Program-made: the position numbers and the translations under genes
Notes under the pieces: generated by a model
What the model was told of the DNA's origin: nothing
Seen by the model: only the letters and a program-made list of their open reading frames with translations
Database searches by the model: none
NCBI GenBank assembly: GCA_021824125.1
Contig: JAKALO010000001.1
Location: forward strand, 93,486-148,041
Reading direction: 5' to 3'
DNA length: 54,556 nucleotides
DNA from: Deltaproteobacteria bacterium
GTDB taxonomy: Bacteria > Desulfobacterota > Deferrimicrobia > Deferrimicrobiales > Deferrimicrobiaceae
Shown here: positions 35,912 to 45,475 of the stretch, one piece after another
Position numbering within the stretch: position 1 is the first letter of the stretch
Layout of the letters: the number at the start of each line of letters is the position of its first letter

Positions 35912-36747
35912 GTTCCCTCTCGCGCCCCGGACCGGGGGAGCGCTTCCCTCTCGCCACCCGTCACGCGGCCGACCCCCCGGACGCCCGGCCGCACGGGAAT
36001 GCCGTTCCGTCGAAGATATTCCTTCGCATCTCCCACCGTGTGTTCGCAGTAGTGGAAGATAGAGGCCGCCAGCACCGCGTCGGCCCCTCCGGCCGACACT
36101 CCCTCCAGAAGGTGTTCGAGGCTTCCAACCCCGCCGGAGGCGATGACCGGGATCCCCACCCGTTCAACGACGGTCCGGGTCAGCGGGATGTCGTAGCCGT
36201 CACGCGTCCCGTCCCGGTCCATGCTCGTCAACAGGATCTCCCCGGCTCCCAGTTCCTCCATCCTCGCGGCCCATGCGACGGCGTCGATCCCGGTGGGGCG
36301 ACGCCCCCCGTGCGTGTAGACCTCCCAGTTCCCCGGCCGGCCGGGGACCGCGCGGGCGTCGATCGCGACCACCGTGCACTGGCTGCCGAACCGCTCCGCG
36401 GCCTGCCGGACGAACCCGGGATCCTCCACCGCGGCGGTGTTTATCGAAACCTTGTCGGACCCCGCGGAGAGAAGGTTCCGGATGTCCGACAGCGTCCGCA
36501 CCCCGCCGCCGACCGTAAGCGGCATGAACACCTGCTCCGCCGTCCTTCGGACGACGTCGATCAGGATGTCCCGGCGCTCGTTGGAAGCGGTGATGTCGAG
36601 GAAGACCAGCTCGTCGGCCTCCTCCTGGTCATACCTGCGCGCTATCTCCACGGGGTCGCCCGCATCCTTGAGGTTGACGAAGTTGACCCCCTTCACGACG
36701 CGGCCGTCCTTCACGTCGAGGCACGGGATGATCCGCCTGGCCAGCAT
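35908..36747 (-). CDS. hisF: Imidazole glycerol phosphate synthase subunit HisF
   Basis: HisF is the cyclase half of the enzyme that uses ammonia from HisH to form imidazole glycerol phosphate and AICAR. The 279-residue TIM barrel starts [20 protein letters not shown] (1-20), with catalytic D11 there and D131 near [10 protein letters not shown]. It also has [13 protein letters not shown] and [13 protein letters not shown]. Family members are usually about 255 residues. About 25 residues after FRRNG-type VRRNGIPVR are an Arg/Gly-rich extension with no counterpart I know. The ATG at 36747 is preferred to a GTG at 36762 that overlaps hisA. Confidence 0.94.
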   Translation of the reverse strand: MLARRIIPCLDVKDGRVVKGVNFVNLKDAGDPVEIARRYDQEEADELVFLDITASNERRDILIDVVRRTAEQVFMPLTVGGGVRTLSDIRNLLSAGSDKVSINTAAVEDPGFVRQAAERFGSQCTVVAIDARAVPGRPGNWEVYTHGGRRPTGIDAVAWAARMEELGAGEILLTSMDRDGTRDGYDIPLTRTVVERVGIPVIASGGVGSLEHLLEGVSAGGADAVLAASIFHYCEHTVGDAKEYLRRNGIPVRPGVRGVGRVTGGEREALPRSGAREGT

Positions 36748-36758
36748 CGTGTCAGCCC

Positions 36759-37490
36759 TCACTCCCTTTCCAGCCGAAGGGCCTCATGGAGGGAAATGGA
36801 GCCGTCGTAAAGGGCCCGCCCGATTATTACTCCCGTCACGCCTTCGCCTTCCATCGACCGTAGCTTCTCCACGTCCGCCAGCGTGGTCACCCCCCCCGAG
36901 GCGATCACGGGTGTCGCCAGACCTTTCGCGAACCCGCTGATGGCGCGGTGGTTGGGGCCCGCCATCATGCCGTCGCGGGCGATGTCCGTGTAGATGAAGC
37001 AGGAGATCCCGATCTTTTCCATCCGGCGGGCGAGGTCGACGGCGTCGACGCCGGTCGCCTCCACCCAGCCCCGGATCGCCACCAGCCCGTCCCTTGCGTC
37101 GATCGCCGCGGCGACCTTCCCCGGGTAGGCCTTCGTGATCCTGAGGACCTCCTCCGGATTGCGGACGACGGATGTCCCCAGGATGACCCGGGATACCCCC
37201 GAGCCGAGGTAACGGGAGGCTATGTCGAAGTTCCGGACCCCGCCGCCGATCTGGACCGGCACGTCCACCGCTGCGACGATCCGGCGTATGATCTCGAAGT
37301 TGACCGGCTTACCGAGGAATGCGCCGTCGAGATCCACCACGTGCAACCGGGTGGCCCCGGCTGCCGCGAACCGCTTCGCCGCCTCCAGGGGGGAGTCGTC
37401 GAACACGGTGGACTCCTCGGCGCGGCCCTGGCGCAGCCGGACCGCCTTGCCTCCCTGGATGTCGACAGCCGGGATCACCTGGAACGACAT
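36759..37490 (-). CDS. hisA: ProFAR isomerase HisA
   Basis: HisA isomerises the phosphoribosyl aldose to the ketose form (ProFAR to PRFAR). The 243-residue TIM barrel begins [17 protein letters not shown] (3-19), with the catalytic Asp in the AVDIQGG segment, and has the second Asp in [24 protein letters not shown] and [10 protein letters not shown] are the phosphate loops. GGGGGAGG precedes the ATG at 37490. Confidence 0.95.
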   Translation of the reverse strand: MSFQVIPAVDIQGGKAVRLRQGRAEESTVFDDSPLEAAKRFAAAGATRLHVVDLDGAFLGKPVNFEIIRRIVAAVDVPVQIGGGVRNFDIASRYLGSGVSRVILGTSVVRNPEEVLRITKAYPGKVAAAIDARDGLVAIRGWVEATGVDAVDLARRMEKIGISCFIYTDIARDGMMAGPNHRAISGFAKGLATPVIASGGVTTLADVEKLRSMEGEGVTGVIIGRALYDGSISLHEALRLERE

Positions 37491-37500
37491 TTCCTCCCCC

Positions 37501-38163
37501 TCACGCCTCGCGGCACAGCCGCCCGAAATTGGCAAGGAGAGCGAGTCCCGCCACCTGGCTCTTCTCCGGGTGGAACTGCACCGCCAGGAGGTTTCCCTTC
37601 TCCACCCCCGACGTGAACTCGAGCCCGTAGGACGACCGGCATGCCGAAATTCCCGGTTCGCCCGGTTCCACGTAGTAGGAATGGACGAAGTAGAAGTAGG
37701 TGCCGGAGGGAATCCCCCGCAGCGCGGGGTGGTCCGTCGTGAATTCGACGCGGTTCCATCCCATGTGGGGCACCTTCAGCGAGGGACCGCCGCCGGGGCC
37801 TTCGGGCGACTTCATCCCCGACGGGAAGCGGACGACTTTCCCGGGGAAAAACCCGATCCCCTCGTGCTTTCCGAACTCCTCGCTCTCGGAGAACAGAACC
37901 TGCAGGCCAAGGCAGATGCCCAGGAACGGCCTGCCTTCGGCGAGAACGTCGTCCAGGAAGGGAAGTAGCCCCTGTCGCCGGAGGTTCCCCATGCAGTCGC
38001 GGAACGCGCCAACCCCGGGCAGCACGATCCCCCTGCACCGCGACAACTCTGCGCCGCTCCCGCTCACCAGCGTGGAAAACCCGAGCGACTCGAGCGCCTT
38101 GCCGACGCTCCGGAGGTTCCCCATGCCGTAGTCGACGATTCCGATCGCGTCCTTCCCGCTCAT
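37501..38163 (-). CDS. hisH: Imidazole glycerol phosphate synthase subunit HisH
   Basis: HisH is the glutaminase that delivers ammonia to HisF. The 220-residue class I amidotransferase has YGMGNLRSVGKAL (12-24), the oxyanion motif PGVGAF, the nucleophile C84 in GICLGLQ and the His-Glu pair in QFHPEKSQ (about residue 196-203). Its start overlaps the hisB stop (ATGA). Confidence 0.96.
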   Translation of the reverse strand: MSGKDAIGIVDYGMGNLRSVGKALESLGFSTLVSGSGAELSRCRGIVLPGVGAFRDCMGNLRRQGLLPFLDDVLAEGRPFLGICLGLQVLFSESEEFGKHEGIGFFPGKVVRFPSGMKSPEGPGGGPSLKVPHMGWNRVEFTTDHPALRGIPSGTYFYFVHSYYVEPGEPGISACRSSYGLEFTSGVEKGNLLAVQFHPEKSQVAGLALLANFGRLCREA

Positions 38164-38750
38164 CCCAGGACGCCCTTCGTCGACGGGACTCCCTTGACCC
38201 GCGGATTCAGGGAAACGGCCGCCGAAACCGCCCGCGCCAGGGCCTTGAAGACCGACTCGATCGTGTGGTGCGCGTTCGTCCCGTAGGGGACGTTGACGTG
38301 GACGCAGATGCCGGAAGACTGGGAGAACGCGCGGAGGAACTCCTCCACGAGTTCCACGTCGAAAACGCCGACCTTCTCGCTCTTGAGGGCGCAGTGGAAG
38401 ACGAGGTGTGGGCGCGCGGAGACGTCCACGCTTACGTTGGCCAGCGACTCGATCATCGGGACGCTCGCGAACGCGTAGCGCGTGATCCCCTCCATGTTGC
38501 CGAGGCTCTTGCGGAACGCCTCGCCGAGGCAGATTCCGACGTCCTCAACCAGGTGGTGGAAATCGACCCCGGTGTCTCCCTTCGCCTTGATCTCCAGGTC
38601 GAACCCGCCGTGGCGGGAAAAAAGGGCGAGCATGTGGTCGAAGAAAGGCACGGTCGTGGAGACCTTCCCATCCCCTGTCCCTTCGAGCCGGAGCGACAGG
38701 GCGATTTCGGTCTCCTTCGTCTTGCGGACGATCCTTGCTTCCCTTGGCAT
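38160..38750 (-). CDS. hisB: Imidazoleglycerol-phosphate dehydratase
   Basis: HisB removes water from imidazole glycerol phosphate to give imidazole acetol phosphate. The 196-residue product is the monofunctional form without the phosphatase domain. Metal-binding histidine motifs are FFDHMLALFSRHG (36-48), DFHHLVEDVG and NAHHTIESVFKA. The ATG at 38750 lies 5 nt after the hisD stop. Confidence 0.96.
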   Translation of the reverse strand: MPREARIVRKTKETEIALSLRLEGTGDGKVSTTVPFFDHMLALFSRHGGFDLEIKAKGDTGVDFHHLVEDVGICLGEAFRKSLGNMEGITRYAFASVPMIESLANVSVDVSARPHLVFHCALKSEKVGVFDVELVEEFLRAFSQSSGICVHVNVPYGTNAHHTIESVFKALARAVSAAVSLNPRVKGVPSTKGVLG

Positions 38751-38755
38751 CCGCT

Positions 38756-40045
38756 TCACGCCTCCCCTTTGATCCGTTCCAGTACGGCCTGCGCGTGGGC
38801 GGTCAGGCCTTCCTTCCCGGCCAGTCTCACTACGTGCGGCGCATCTGCCGTAAGCGCGCGAATCTGATATGATACCACATTCATCCTTTTCAGGAAGTCG
38901 GCCACCCCGAGAGGGGAGGAGAACCTCGCCGCTCCCCCCGTCGGGAGCGTGTGGTTGATCCCCGCCAGGTAATCGCCGACCGCCACCGGGCTGCAGGCCC
39001 CCAGGAAGACGGTGCCGGCGTTCCGTATCCGCTCCAGGACGCTCCATGGGTTCTCCACCATGAGGCTCAGGTGCTCCGGGGCGATGTCGTTGACCACCCC
39101 TATACCCTCCTTGACGTCGCCCACGAGGAAACCGCGGGCCCGCGCGAGCGACGCGGCGACGATCTCCCTGCGGGGAAGCTTGCTCGCCTGGCGAACGAGC
39201 TCCATTTTCACCTCGCGGGAAAGACGCCCGGAATCGGTCACCAATGCGACGAAAGCGTCCTCGTCGTGTTCCGCCTGCGACAGGAGGTCCGCCGCCACGT
39301 AGGACGCCTTCGCCGAATCGTCGGCGAGCACCACGAGCTCGCTCGGCCCAGCCAGCATGTCGATCCCCACGACGCCGAAGACCTGCCGTTTCGCCTCGGT
39401 CACATAGGCGTTCCCGGGCCCCGCGATGACGTCCACCCTGGGAACCGATTCCGTTCCGAAGGCAAGCGCCGCGATCGCCTGGGCGCCGCCGATCCGGTAG
39501 ATCTCGGAAACCCCCGCGATCCGCGCCGCCGCCAGGACCACGTCGGGGATCTTCCCTCCCGGTGCGGCGCAGGCCGCGACGATCTCGCCGACGCCGGCCA
39601 CGCGTGCCGGGATCGAGTTCATCAGCAGCGTCGAGGGGTAGGCGGCTTTCCCGCCCGGGACGTACACCCCGGCGCGGGCAACCGGCATCACGCGCTGCCC
39701 CAGGACGGCGCCCGGCATCTCCACGGTGTAGCCGGCCTGCGACTGGCTGGCGTGAAACGTTTCGATTCTCGAGGCGGCAAGGGACAGGGAGGCCTTCAGG
39801 TCGGCGGACACCCTCCGCCACGCGGCGTCCATCTCCCGGCGGGGAACGGCGAACCCTTTCCGGCCCGGGTCGAACCCGTCGAAGCGCAGCGTGTACTCCG
39901 CAAGCGCCGCGTCGCCCTCCGCACGCACCCGGGACAGGATCCCCGCAACCGCGGCGGCGACCTTCGACGATTCCGTTGTTCCACGCATCCCGGCTTCGGC
40001 CAGCATTTTCCGGAACGCCGCGGTACCGGATTTCACCCAGCGCAC
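38756..40045 (-). CDS. hisD: Histidinol dehydrogenase
   Basis: HisD makes the last two oxidations from histidinol to histidine with NAD and zinc. The 429-residue product has the signature PGGKAAYPSTLLMNSIPA, the NAD site around VIAGPGNAYVTEAKR, DMLAGPSELVVLAD, QAEHDEDA (zinc ligands) and PEHLSLM. The GTG at 40045 is chosen since GGAGGAG lies 7-8 nt upstream; a second GTG at 40036 is possible. It follows murA after 13 nt. hisG, which lies between murA and hisD in related genomes as I recall, is absent. Confidence 0.95.
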   Translation of the reverse strand: MRWVKSGTAAFRKMLAEAGMRGTTESSKVAAAVAGILSRVRAEGDAALAEYTLRFDGFDPGRKGFAVPRREMDAAWRRVSADLKASLSLAASRIETFHASQSQAGYTVEMPGAVLGQRVMPVARAGVYVPGGKAAYPSTLLMNSIPARVAGVGEIVAACAAPGGKIPDVVLAAARIAGVSEIYRIGGAQAIAALAFGTESVPRVDVIAGPGNAYVTEAKRQVFGVVGIDMLAGPSELVVLADDSAKASYVAADLLSQAEHDEDAFVALVTDSGRLSREVKMELVRQASKLPRREIVAASLARARGFLVGDVKEGIGVVNDIAPEHLSLMVENPWSVLERIRNAGTVFLGACSPVAVGDYLAGINHTLPTGGAARFSSPLGVADFLKRMNVVSYQIRALTADAPHVVRLAGKEGLTAHAQAVLERIKGEA

Positions 40046-40058
40046 GGTTTTTCTCCTC

Positions 40059-41330
40059 CTACTCTTTGACCCGGGAGATGCAGGCGCCCAGGGAAGAGAG
40101 CTTGTTTTCCAGCGACTCGTAGCCGCGGTCGAGATGGTATATGCGCAGCACCTCGGTGGTGCCCGGGGCGGCAAGCCCCGCGAGCACCAGGGAAGCCGAC
40201 GCCCGGAGGTCGGTCGCCATAAGCGGCGCCCCGGAGAGCGCGGACACGCCCTTGACCGCCGCGGTGTTCCCGGAGACGTCGATCCGCGCCCCCATCCGCC
40301 GCAGTTCGGCCACGTGCATGAACCGGTTTTCGAAAATCGTCTCCCGCACGATGCTGAACCCGTCCCCCAGGCACATGTAGGCCATGAACTGCGCCTGGAC
40401 GTCGGTGGGGAACCCGGGGTACGGTGAAGTCTCCACGTTCACGGAGCGGATCGGCCCCTCCCTCCGCACCCGCACGCCGCCGGGTACCGTGCTGATCTCC
40501 GCGCCGCTCTCGGCGAGCTTCTGGAGCACGGCGTCCATCGCGGAGGGGACAGCCCCCGAAACCGTCACGTCTCCCCCCGTGATGGCCCCGGCCAGGAGGA
40601 GCGTCGACGCCTCGATCCGGTCGGGGATCACTTCGTGGCGGACGCCGCGCAGCGCCGGGACCCCCCGCACCACGATCTCGTCGGAACCCTCACCCTCGAT
40701 GTCGGCGCCCATCGACCTGAGAGCGCCCGCGAGGCAGCAGACCTCGGGCTCCTGGGCGGCGTTTTTCAGGACGGTCGTCCCCTTGGCAAGGGTGGCCGCC
40801 ATCATGAGGTTCTCCGTGCCCGTGACGGTCTTCATGTCGAAATAGACGACGGCGCCGGAAAGGCGGGACGCCTCGATCTCCACGTACCCTTCGGACAGGG
40901 ACGCCTTCGCGCCCAGCAGCGAAAGCCCTTTGAGGTGCTGGTCGATGGGGCGGGCCCCGATCGCGCACCCGCCCGGAAGCGAGATCCTCGCCCTGCCGTG
41001 GCGGGCGACCAGCGGACCCAGCACCAGCACCGACGCGCGCATCGTCTTGACCAGGTCGTACGGGGCTTCCGGGTTCCGTATCCCGGACGGGTCGATCCTG
41101 ACGGCCTCGCGGCCGTCACCGCCGTCGCCGACCGTCTCCACGGACGCACCCATGTGCGCGAGGAGCTTCCCCAGCGTCGAAATGTCGCGCAGGCGCGGCG
41201 TCCCGGCGATCTCTATCGGGCCATCCGCCAGGATGGAAGCCGCCATGAGCGGGAGGACCGCGTTCTTGGCCCCCGAAACCCGGACGGTCCCGTCGAGCCT
41301 CCTGCCTCCCTGTATGACGAAGATGTCCAA
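40059..41330 (-). CDS. murA: UDP-GlcNAc 1-carboxyvinyltransferase
   Basis: MurA transfers enolpyruvate from PEP to UDP-GlcNAc, the committed step to peptidoglycan. The 423-residue product has [12 protein letters not shown] (20-31, catalytic K22) and [14 protein letters not shown] with the active-site C122; this cysteine means the enzyme should be sensitive to fosfomycin. [12 protein letters not shown], with the catalytic aspartate, and the C-terminal [10 protein letters not shown] are intact. It lies outside the mur cluster, after prmC. Confidence 0.97.
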   Translation of the reverse strand: MDIFVIQGGRRLDGTVRVSGAKNAVLPLMAASILADGPIEIAGTPRLRDISTLGKLLAHMGASVETVGDGGDGREAVRIDPSGIRNPEAPYDLVKTMRASVLVLGPLVARHGRARISLPGGCAIGARPIDQHLKGLSLLGAKASLSEGYVEIEASRLSGAVVYFDMKTVTGTENLMMAATLAKGTTVLKNAAQEPEVCCLAGALRSMGADIEGEGSDEIVVRGVPALRGVRHEVIPDRIEASTLLLAGAITGGDVTVSGAVPSAMDAVLQKLAESGAEISTVPGGVRVRREGPIRSVNVETSPYPGFPTDVQAQFMAYMCLGDGFSIVRETIFENRFMHVAELRRMGARIDVSGNTAAVKGVSALSGAPLMATDLRASASLVLAGLAAPGTTEVLRIYHLDRGYESLENKLSSLGACISRVKE

Positions 41331-41340
41331 ACCTGTCTCC

Positions 41341-42186
41341 TCAGGCCTTTATCCAGCGTGCGACGCGGTCCCGGCCCGCGAGATCCTTGAAAAGACCCGC
41401 GAAGCGAAGGGAACCGGAGCGCAGCCGCCCCACGGCCTCCCCCTGGGTTTCCCCGATCTCGCACCAGAGTTCGCCGCCGGGAGCCAGGCGCTCCCCCGCG
41501 CCGGCGACAAGATCCTTCAGGACGGCCAGACCGTCCGCCCCGCCAAGCAGCGCACCGGACGGCTCGTGGTCTCTCACTTCCGGGGGTAGGGAACGCCATT
41601 CCCCTTCGGAAACGTACGGGGGATTCGAAACCACTACATCAAAACGGTCCCCGCATTTCAAGGCGGAAGTTCCGTCCGCGCGCAGAAACCGTATGCGGCC
41701 GCCGACCCCGTGCCGCCGGGCGTTTTCCCGGGCGACCCGGAGCGCTCCTTGGGAAACGTCGGTCGCGATCCCTTTCGCCGCGGGAAGCTCGGCGGCGAGC
41801 GTGACGGCGATCGCCCCGCTGCCGGTTCCCACGTCCAGGAAACGTCCGCCGGGCGGTTTCCCGCGCCTCCACGAGTCGAGGACCTTTTCCACCAGCCCTT
41901 CGGTTTCGGGCCTCGGGATCAGGGTGTCCCGGGTGAGTAGAAACTCCCGCCCGAAAAAATCCCAGGCGCCGAGAATGTACTGGATGGGCTCGCCCGAGGC
42001 GCGCCGCGCGATCCACGAGCGCAACGGTCCCGCCAGGTCGCCCACCTCCCGGTCCCTCTCCGGGAACAGGCGCGAGCGCGGTACCCGCGCGAGCGCGGCC
42101 ACCAGGATCTCGGCATCCGCGGACCCCGCGACACCTGCGGCCGCCATCTCCCGCCGGCACAGGTCAAGCAGTTCGGAAATCTTCAT
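41341..42186 (-). CDS. prmC: Release factor glutamine methyltransferase PrmC
   Basis: PrmC methylates the glutamine of the GGQ motif of release factors. The 281-residue product has an N-terminal helical domain (about 1-80), the SAM-binding [16 protein letters not shown] (116-131) and the catalytic NPPY (188-191). [10 protein letters not shown] (91-100) is another family motif. In most genomes it follows prfA directly; here 332 nt of repeat DNA separate them. Confidence 0.94.
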   Translation of the reverse strand: MKISELLDLCRREMAAAGVAGSADAEILVAALARVPRSRLFPERDREVGDLAGPLRSWIARRASGEPIQYILGAWDFFGREFLLTRDTLIPRPETEGLVEKVLDSWRRGKPPGGRFLDVGTGSGAIAVTLAAELPAAKGIATDVSQGALRVARENARRHGVGGRIRFLRADGTSALKCGDRFDVVVSNPPYVSEGEWRSLPPEVRDHEPSGALLGGADGLAVLKDLVAGAGERLAPGGELWCEIGETQGEAVGRLRSGSLRFAGLFKDLAGRDRVARWIKA

Positions 42187-42518
42187 GGCGACTCCATGTC
42201 ATAATTACGGCAACCTATCCAATCGTCAATACCGGAAGTCGCTGCGCCTCCGGGACTCCCCTTCGGCTGCGCCGCCTCGGAGGGGGGACTCCGTTCGTGG
42301 CTCGCCGGGCGGTCGTTCCCAAATCGCCCGTCTGCGCACCGGCCTCCAGGGCTCCGTTCCCGAAGAGGCCGTGCACCGAGAGGGTCGATGCGCCGCCTCC
42401 GGCGAGGCGCCCGACCGAGACGTACCCATGCGGTACGGTGAGGGAGGGCAACGATGCCGGGGCGGATGCAGCGGGCCTCGAATGCCGGGATCTGAGGGAA
42501 TGGAGCCCTGGAGGCCGG
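42187..42518. other. Non-coding insertion between prfA and prmC
   Basis: This 332-nt gap is filled by repeat copy A and by one arm of a 24-bp inverted repeat. I see no gene with a recognised product. Its AT-rich end (42190-42235) could provide the prmC start signals. Confidence 0.6.
42231..42451 (-). repeat. Dispersed repeat element, copy A
   Basis: Bases 42232-42307 are the near-identical complement of 25955-26030 in copy B. The weaker similarity extends to about 42440 and is clearest in a 78-codon minus-strand frame (42215-42451). Its product matches the frame of copy B in pieces such as SALS/STLS, NG/NC and ARRATNGV, with GVPEAQRLP near the end. Two compensating 1-nt indels in the core shift the frame briefly and restore it. 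A local hairpin (about 42389-42411) is present. Confidence 0.75.
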
Positions 42519-42519
42519 T
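42338..42519. repeat. 24-bp inverted repeat flanking part of the insertion
   Basis: Bases 42338-42361 and 42496-42519 are inverted copies with 23 of 24 positions matching (core CCGGCCTCCAGGGCTCC). The right arm ends at the prfA stop codon and the left arm lies inside repeat copy A, enclosing 134 nt. It could form a long stem in the prfA mRNA. Confidence 0.8.
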
Positions 42520-43586
42520 CAGCCGGCGCTTTTGAGCGCCTCGACCTGTGCGTTCGCGGTCAACGCGTCGATGAATGGGTCGAAGCCGCCGTTCAGCACC
42601 TGTGTCAACTGGTGGACGGTGAACCCGATGCGGTGGTCGGTCACCCGGCTCTGCGGGAAGTTGTAGGTCCGGATGCGCTCGCTCCTGTCCCCGGTCCCGA
42701 CCTGGGAGCGGCGCATGTCGGCCCGGCCGGCCTGCTGCTTTGCCAACTCGGCGTCGTAGAGCCGCGACCGGAGGATCTTGAGCGCCTTCGACTTGTTCTT
42801 GAGCTGCGACTTCTCGTCCTGGCACTGGACGACGAGGCCCGTGGGAACGTGCGTGATGCGGACCGCCGAATCCGTTGTGTTGACGCTCTGCCCGCCGGGG
42901 CCCGAGGAGCGGAACACGTCTATGCGAAGTTCGTCGGGGTTGATTTGAACGTCGACCTCCTCTGCCTCGGGCATCACGGCGACGGTGACGGTGGAAGTGT
43001 GGATCCGCCCGCCGGCCTCGGTGGCGGGGACCCGCTGGACCCGGTGTACCCCGCTTTCGTACTTCATCCGGCTGTAGGCGCCCTTCCCCTCGACCATTGC
43101 GATCACTTCCTTGGTCCCCCCCAGCCCGGTCTCGCTGTGGGACAAAACCTCGACCGTCCAGCCCTTGAGCCCGGCGTACATGGAGTAGGCGCGGAACAGC
43201 TCGGCCGCGAAGAGCGCCGCCTCGCCACCCCCGGCCCCCGCCCGGATCTCGATCAGGATGTTCTTCTCGTCGTTGGGGTCCTTGGGTAGGAGAAGGAGCC
43301 GGACCTCGGCGGTCAGCCGCTCCAGCTCAAAGGAGAGGCGGGACAGCTCCTCCCGGGCCATCGTCCGCATCTCGCCGTCCTTTTCGGACTCCAGGAGTTC
43401 CTGGTTCTCCGCGAGTTCTCGGGTCATTTTCCGGTACCGTTCGAAGGCATCGCGAAGCACGCGCAGCTCCGCCAGTTCCCTTCCGACTCTCTGCATCTCC
43501 CGGTTGTCCCCGACGACAGACGGGTCGCTCATCCGGCGTTCCAGGTCGTCAAAGCGGGCTGACACCGTTTTCAACTTATCCCACAA
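42519..43586 (-). CDS. prfA: Peptide chain release factor 1
   Basis: RF1 ends translation at UAA and UAG. The 355-residue product has the stop-codon recognition tripeptide PAT (187-189), within [16 protein letters not shown], and the catalytic GGQ (231-233) in [18 protein letters not shown]1 rather than RF2 is shown by PAT in place of SPF. The start codon is TTG at 43586 with GGAGG six nt upstream; it overlaps the preceding gene by 11 nt. Confidence 0.96.
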   Translation of the reverse strand: MWDKLKTVSARFDDLERRMSDPSVVGDNREMQRVGRELAELRVLRDAFERYRKMTRELAENQELLESEKDGEMRTMAREELSRLSFELERLTAEVRLLLLPKDPNDEKNILIEIRAGAGGGEAALFAAELFRAYSMYAGLKGWTVEVLSHSETGLGGTKEVIAMVEGKGAYSRMKYESGVHRVQRVPATEAGGRIHTSTVTVAVMPEAEEVDVQINPDELRIDVFRSSGPGGQSVNTTDSAVRITHVPTGLVVQCQDEKSQLKNKSKALKILRSRLYDAELAKQQAGRADMRRSQVGTGDRSERIRTYNFPQSRVTDHRIGFTVHQLTQVLNGGFDPFIDALTANAQVEALKSAG

Positions 43587-44535
43587 GGCACGCCTCCGTG
43601 TCCTTCGCGGGGACCACCCGCCTGAACGACGCGATAGCCACCTCTATCTGGGGTAGGTCCGGCTCGCGGGTGGTCAGGCGCTGCAGCAGGAGCCCTGGCG
43701 CGATGAGAACCCGGAAAAGCCGGGAATCCGTCTTCCTTGCCGACAGCCGAAGCGCCTCGTAGGAGATCCCGGCGATCGCCGGAAGCAGGACGAGGCGCAT
43801 AAGCGCCTTGACCCACAGTGAGCTCTCGTGCGGGATGAAGGAAAACACGACGATGCTGATCGCCATCACGAAGAGGAGGAAGCTCGTCCCGCAGCGAGGG
43901 TGGAGGCTCGAATACCCCGCGACCGTCTCCGGCGAGAGGTCCGCCTTCCGCTCGTATGCGTTAACCACCTTGTGCTCGGCGCCGTGGTACTGGAAGATGC
44001 GCCGGATATCCTTCATCATCGAGATCCCCATGATATAGCCGACGAACACGATCACCCTGATGACGCCGTCGACCAGGTTGAACGCTACAGCCCCCGACAA
44101 CGCCGGCAGGATGATCCCGATCCCGTTCGCGAGCAGAAGCGGGAGCCAGAAGAAAAGTCCGATTCCCAGGAGAAGCGCCAGCGCGAGCGCGCCGGCCATC
44201 GCGAGTCCGCTCCCCCCCTTGCCGCTTTCCGCCGTAGCCTCCGCCACGGCTCCGCGGTCCGCCGCTTCCGCGTCCTCCATCGCCTCGTCCGCCGAGTACT
44301 GGAGGGCGCGGTAGCCGATGACGAGCATGGCCGCCATGGTCACGACCCCGCGTAACAGGGGCAGCTTCGCCATCCTCTTCCTCGCGGGGCCCGTCGCGAT
44401 CCGGAAATCCTTCACGCGGATCTCGCCGCTCGCTCTTCGCACGGCGACGGCGTACATTTCCGGCCCCTTCATCATGACGCCCTCGATGACCGCCTGCCCC
44501 CCCAGGACAAGCTCCACGGGCTCCGTCCGGTTCAC
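43576..44535 (-). CDS. DUF1385 membrane protein
   Basis: The 319-residue product is a DUF1385 protein of unknown function. The start [20 protein letters not shown] is the family signature, and there are about five to six hydrophobic segments (the first long one about 110-135). The [12 protein letters not shown] segment and [14 protein letters not shown] are the other conserved motifs. The GTG at 44535 overlaps the thyX stop (GTGA). The gene usually stands next to prfA and rpmE in bacteria. Confidence 0.9.
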   Translation of the reverse strand: MNRTEPVELVLGGQAVIEGVMMKGPEMYAVAVRRASGEIRVKDFRIATGPARKRMAKLPLLRGVVTMAAMLVIGYRALQYSADEAMEDAEAADRGAVAEATAESGKGGSGLAMAGALALALLLGIGLFFWLPLLLANGIGIILPALSGAVAFNLVDGVIRVIVFVGYIMGISMMKDIRRIFQYHGAEHKVVNAYERKADLSPETVAGYSSLHPRCGTSFLLFVMAISIVVFSFIPHESSLWVKALMRLVLLPAIAGISYEALRLSARKTDSRLFRVLIAPGLLLQRLTTREPDLPQIEVAIASFRRVVPAKDTEACLVG

Positions 44536-45227
44536 GTCGTCCCGCCCTTGAGCGCCGCGATCTCCCGCCGTACCCCTCCCGGGTCGCCGCAGGTCATCTT
44601 CCCCTCGGGGCAACGTCCGCGCACGCACCCCGGTCCCGAGGTCTCGAAAAGGAGCGGCGCCTTTTCGTTCGCAAGGACCAGCATTCTTTGAGCCATCTCC
44701 CGGATCTCCCACTGAGCGCGCCTGCAGATGCGAAGGGCGAAAAAGTGGTGCAGCTCCCGGGCGTTCATCGTGATCAGGATCTTGGTCTCCGTAGCGTTGG
44801 GCAGCACGAACCGCGCATCCTCCGCGGGGATCCCCGCGGCGAGCAGCTCCTTGTAGAGCGCCGCGCCGTTCTTCATGTGTTTCCCGAATTTCCCCAGCAA
44901 CGGGTTCCTCCCGATCGTCCCCGGGGTCACGTAGCCGAACGTGGCCGCCACGTACCTCTGGCTCTGCTGGGAGTAGGAGGCGATCCGGTGCCGCACCAGC
45001 TGGTGGGAGGTCGCGCGGGAGATCCCCTCCACGCCGTACGTGAACACCACGTGCTCCAGAACCGAGGCGTGCCCCATAGAGAGCACTCGCCGGACGAGCT
45101 TGCGGATGTCTTTCCGGGAAACGTCTTCCTGGAGGTCCGCGATCCTGGCCGGGGAGTAGCAGAGGCGGGCCGCCAGGGCGACCAGCCTCTCCGGCTCGGG
45201 GGTGTTCTGCAGAAGTACTACGTTCAC
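44532..45227 (-). CDS. thyX: FAD-dependent thymidylate synthase
   Basis: ThyX makes dTMP from dUMP using methylene-tetrahydrofolate and reduced FAD, without ThyA. The 231-residue product has the ThyX motif RHRIASYSQQSQRY (79-92). The serine that replaces the usual ThyA cysteine is present there. The C-terminal RPGCVRG-like GPGCVRGRCPEGKMTCGDP adds four cysteines beyond the usual end. The start is GTG at 45227, with no strong ribosome site. Confidence 0.95.
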   Translation of the reverse strand: MNVVLLQNTPEPERLVALAARLCYSPARIADLQEDVSRKDIRKLVRRVLSMGHASVLEHVVFTYGVEGISRATSHQLVRHRIASYSQQSQRYVAATFGYVTPGTIGRNPLLGKFGKHMKNGAALYKELLAAGIPAEDARFVLPNATETKILITMNARELHHFFALRICRRAQWEIREMAQRMLVLANEKAPLLFETSGPGCVRGRCPEGKMTCGDPGGVRREIAALKGGTT

Positions 45228-45250
45228 GGAATGGGAAACCGTGGGCTCCC

Positions 45251-45451
45251 TTACTGCTTCTCGTACTTCCGGTTGAACTTCTCGATGCGCCCGGCGGTGT
45301 CGATGAGCTTCTGCTTGCCCGTGAAGAACGGGTGGCAGTTAGAGCAGATGGCCACCTTGATCTCGGGCATGCTCGACATCGTCTCGAACGCGTTCCCGCA
45401 CGCGCACTTCACGGCGGACTTGACGTATTTCGGGTGTATTTTCTCCTTCAT
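45251..45451 (-). CDS. rpmE: 50S ribosomal protein L31
   Basis: L31 bridges the two ribosomal subunits. The 66-residue product is the zinc-containing (C+) form: CACG (C16, C18) and CSNC (C36, C39) supply four cysteines. [19 protein letters not shown] is the signature. Translation may respond to zinc in genomes that also have a zinc-free paralogue, which is not in this window. It follows rho after 24 nt. Confidence 0.97.
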   Translation of the reverse strand: MKEKIHPKYVKSAVKCACGNAFETMSSMPEIKVAICSNCHPFFTGKQKLIDTAGRIEKFNRKYEKQ

Positions 45452-45475
45452 GTTCCCTTCTCCCCTCTCAACGCG

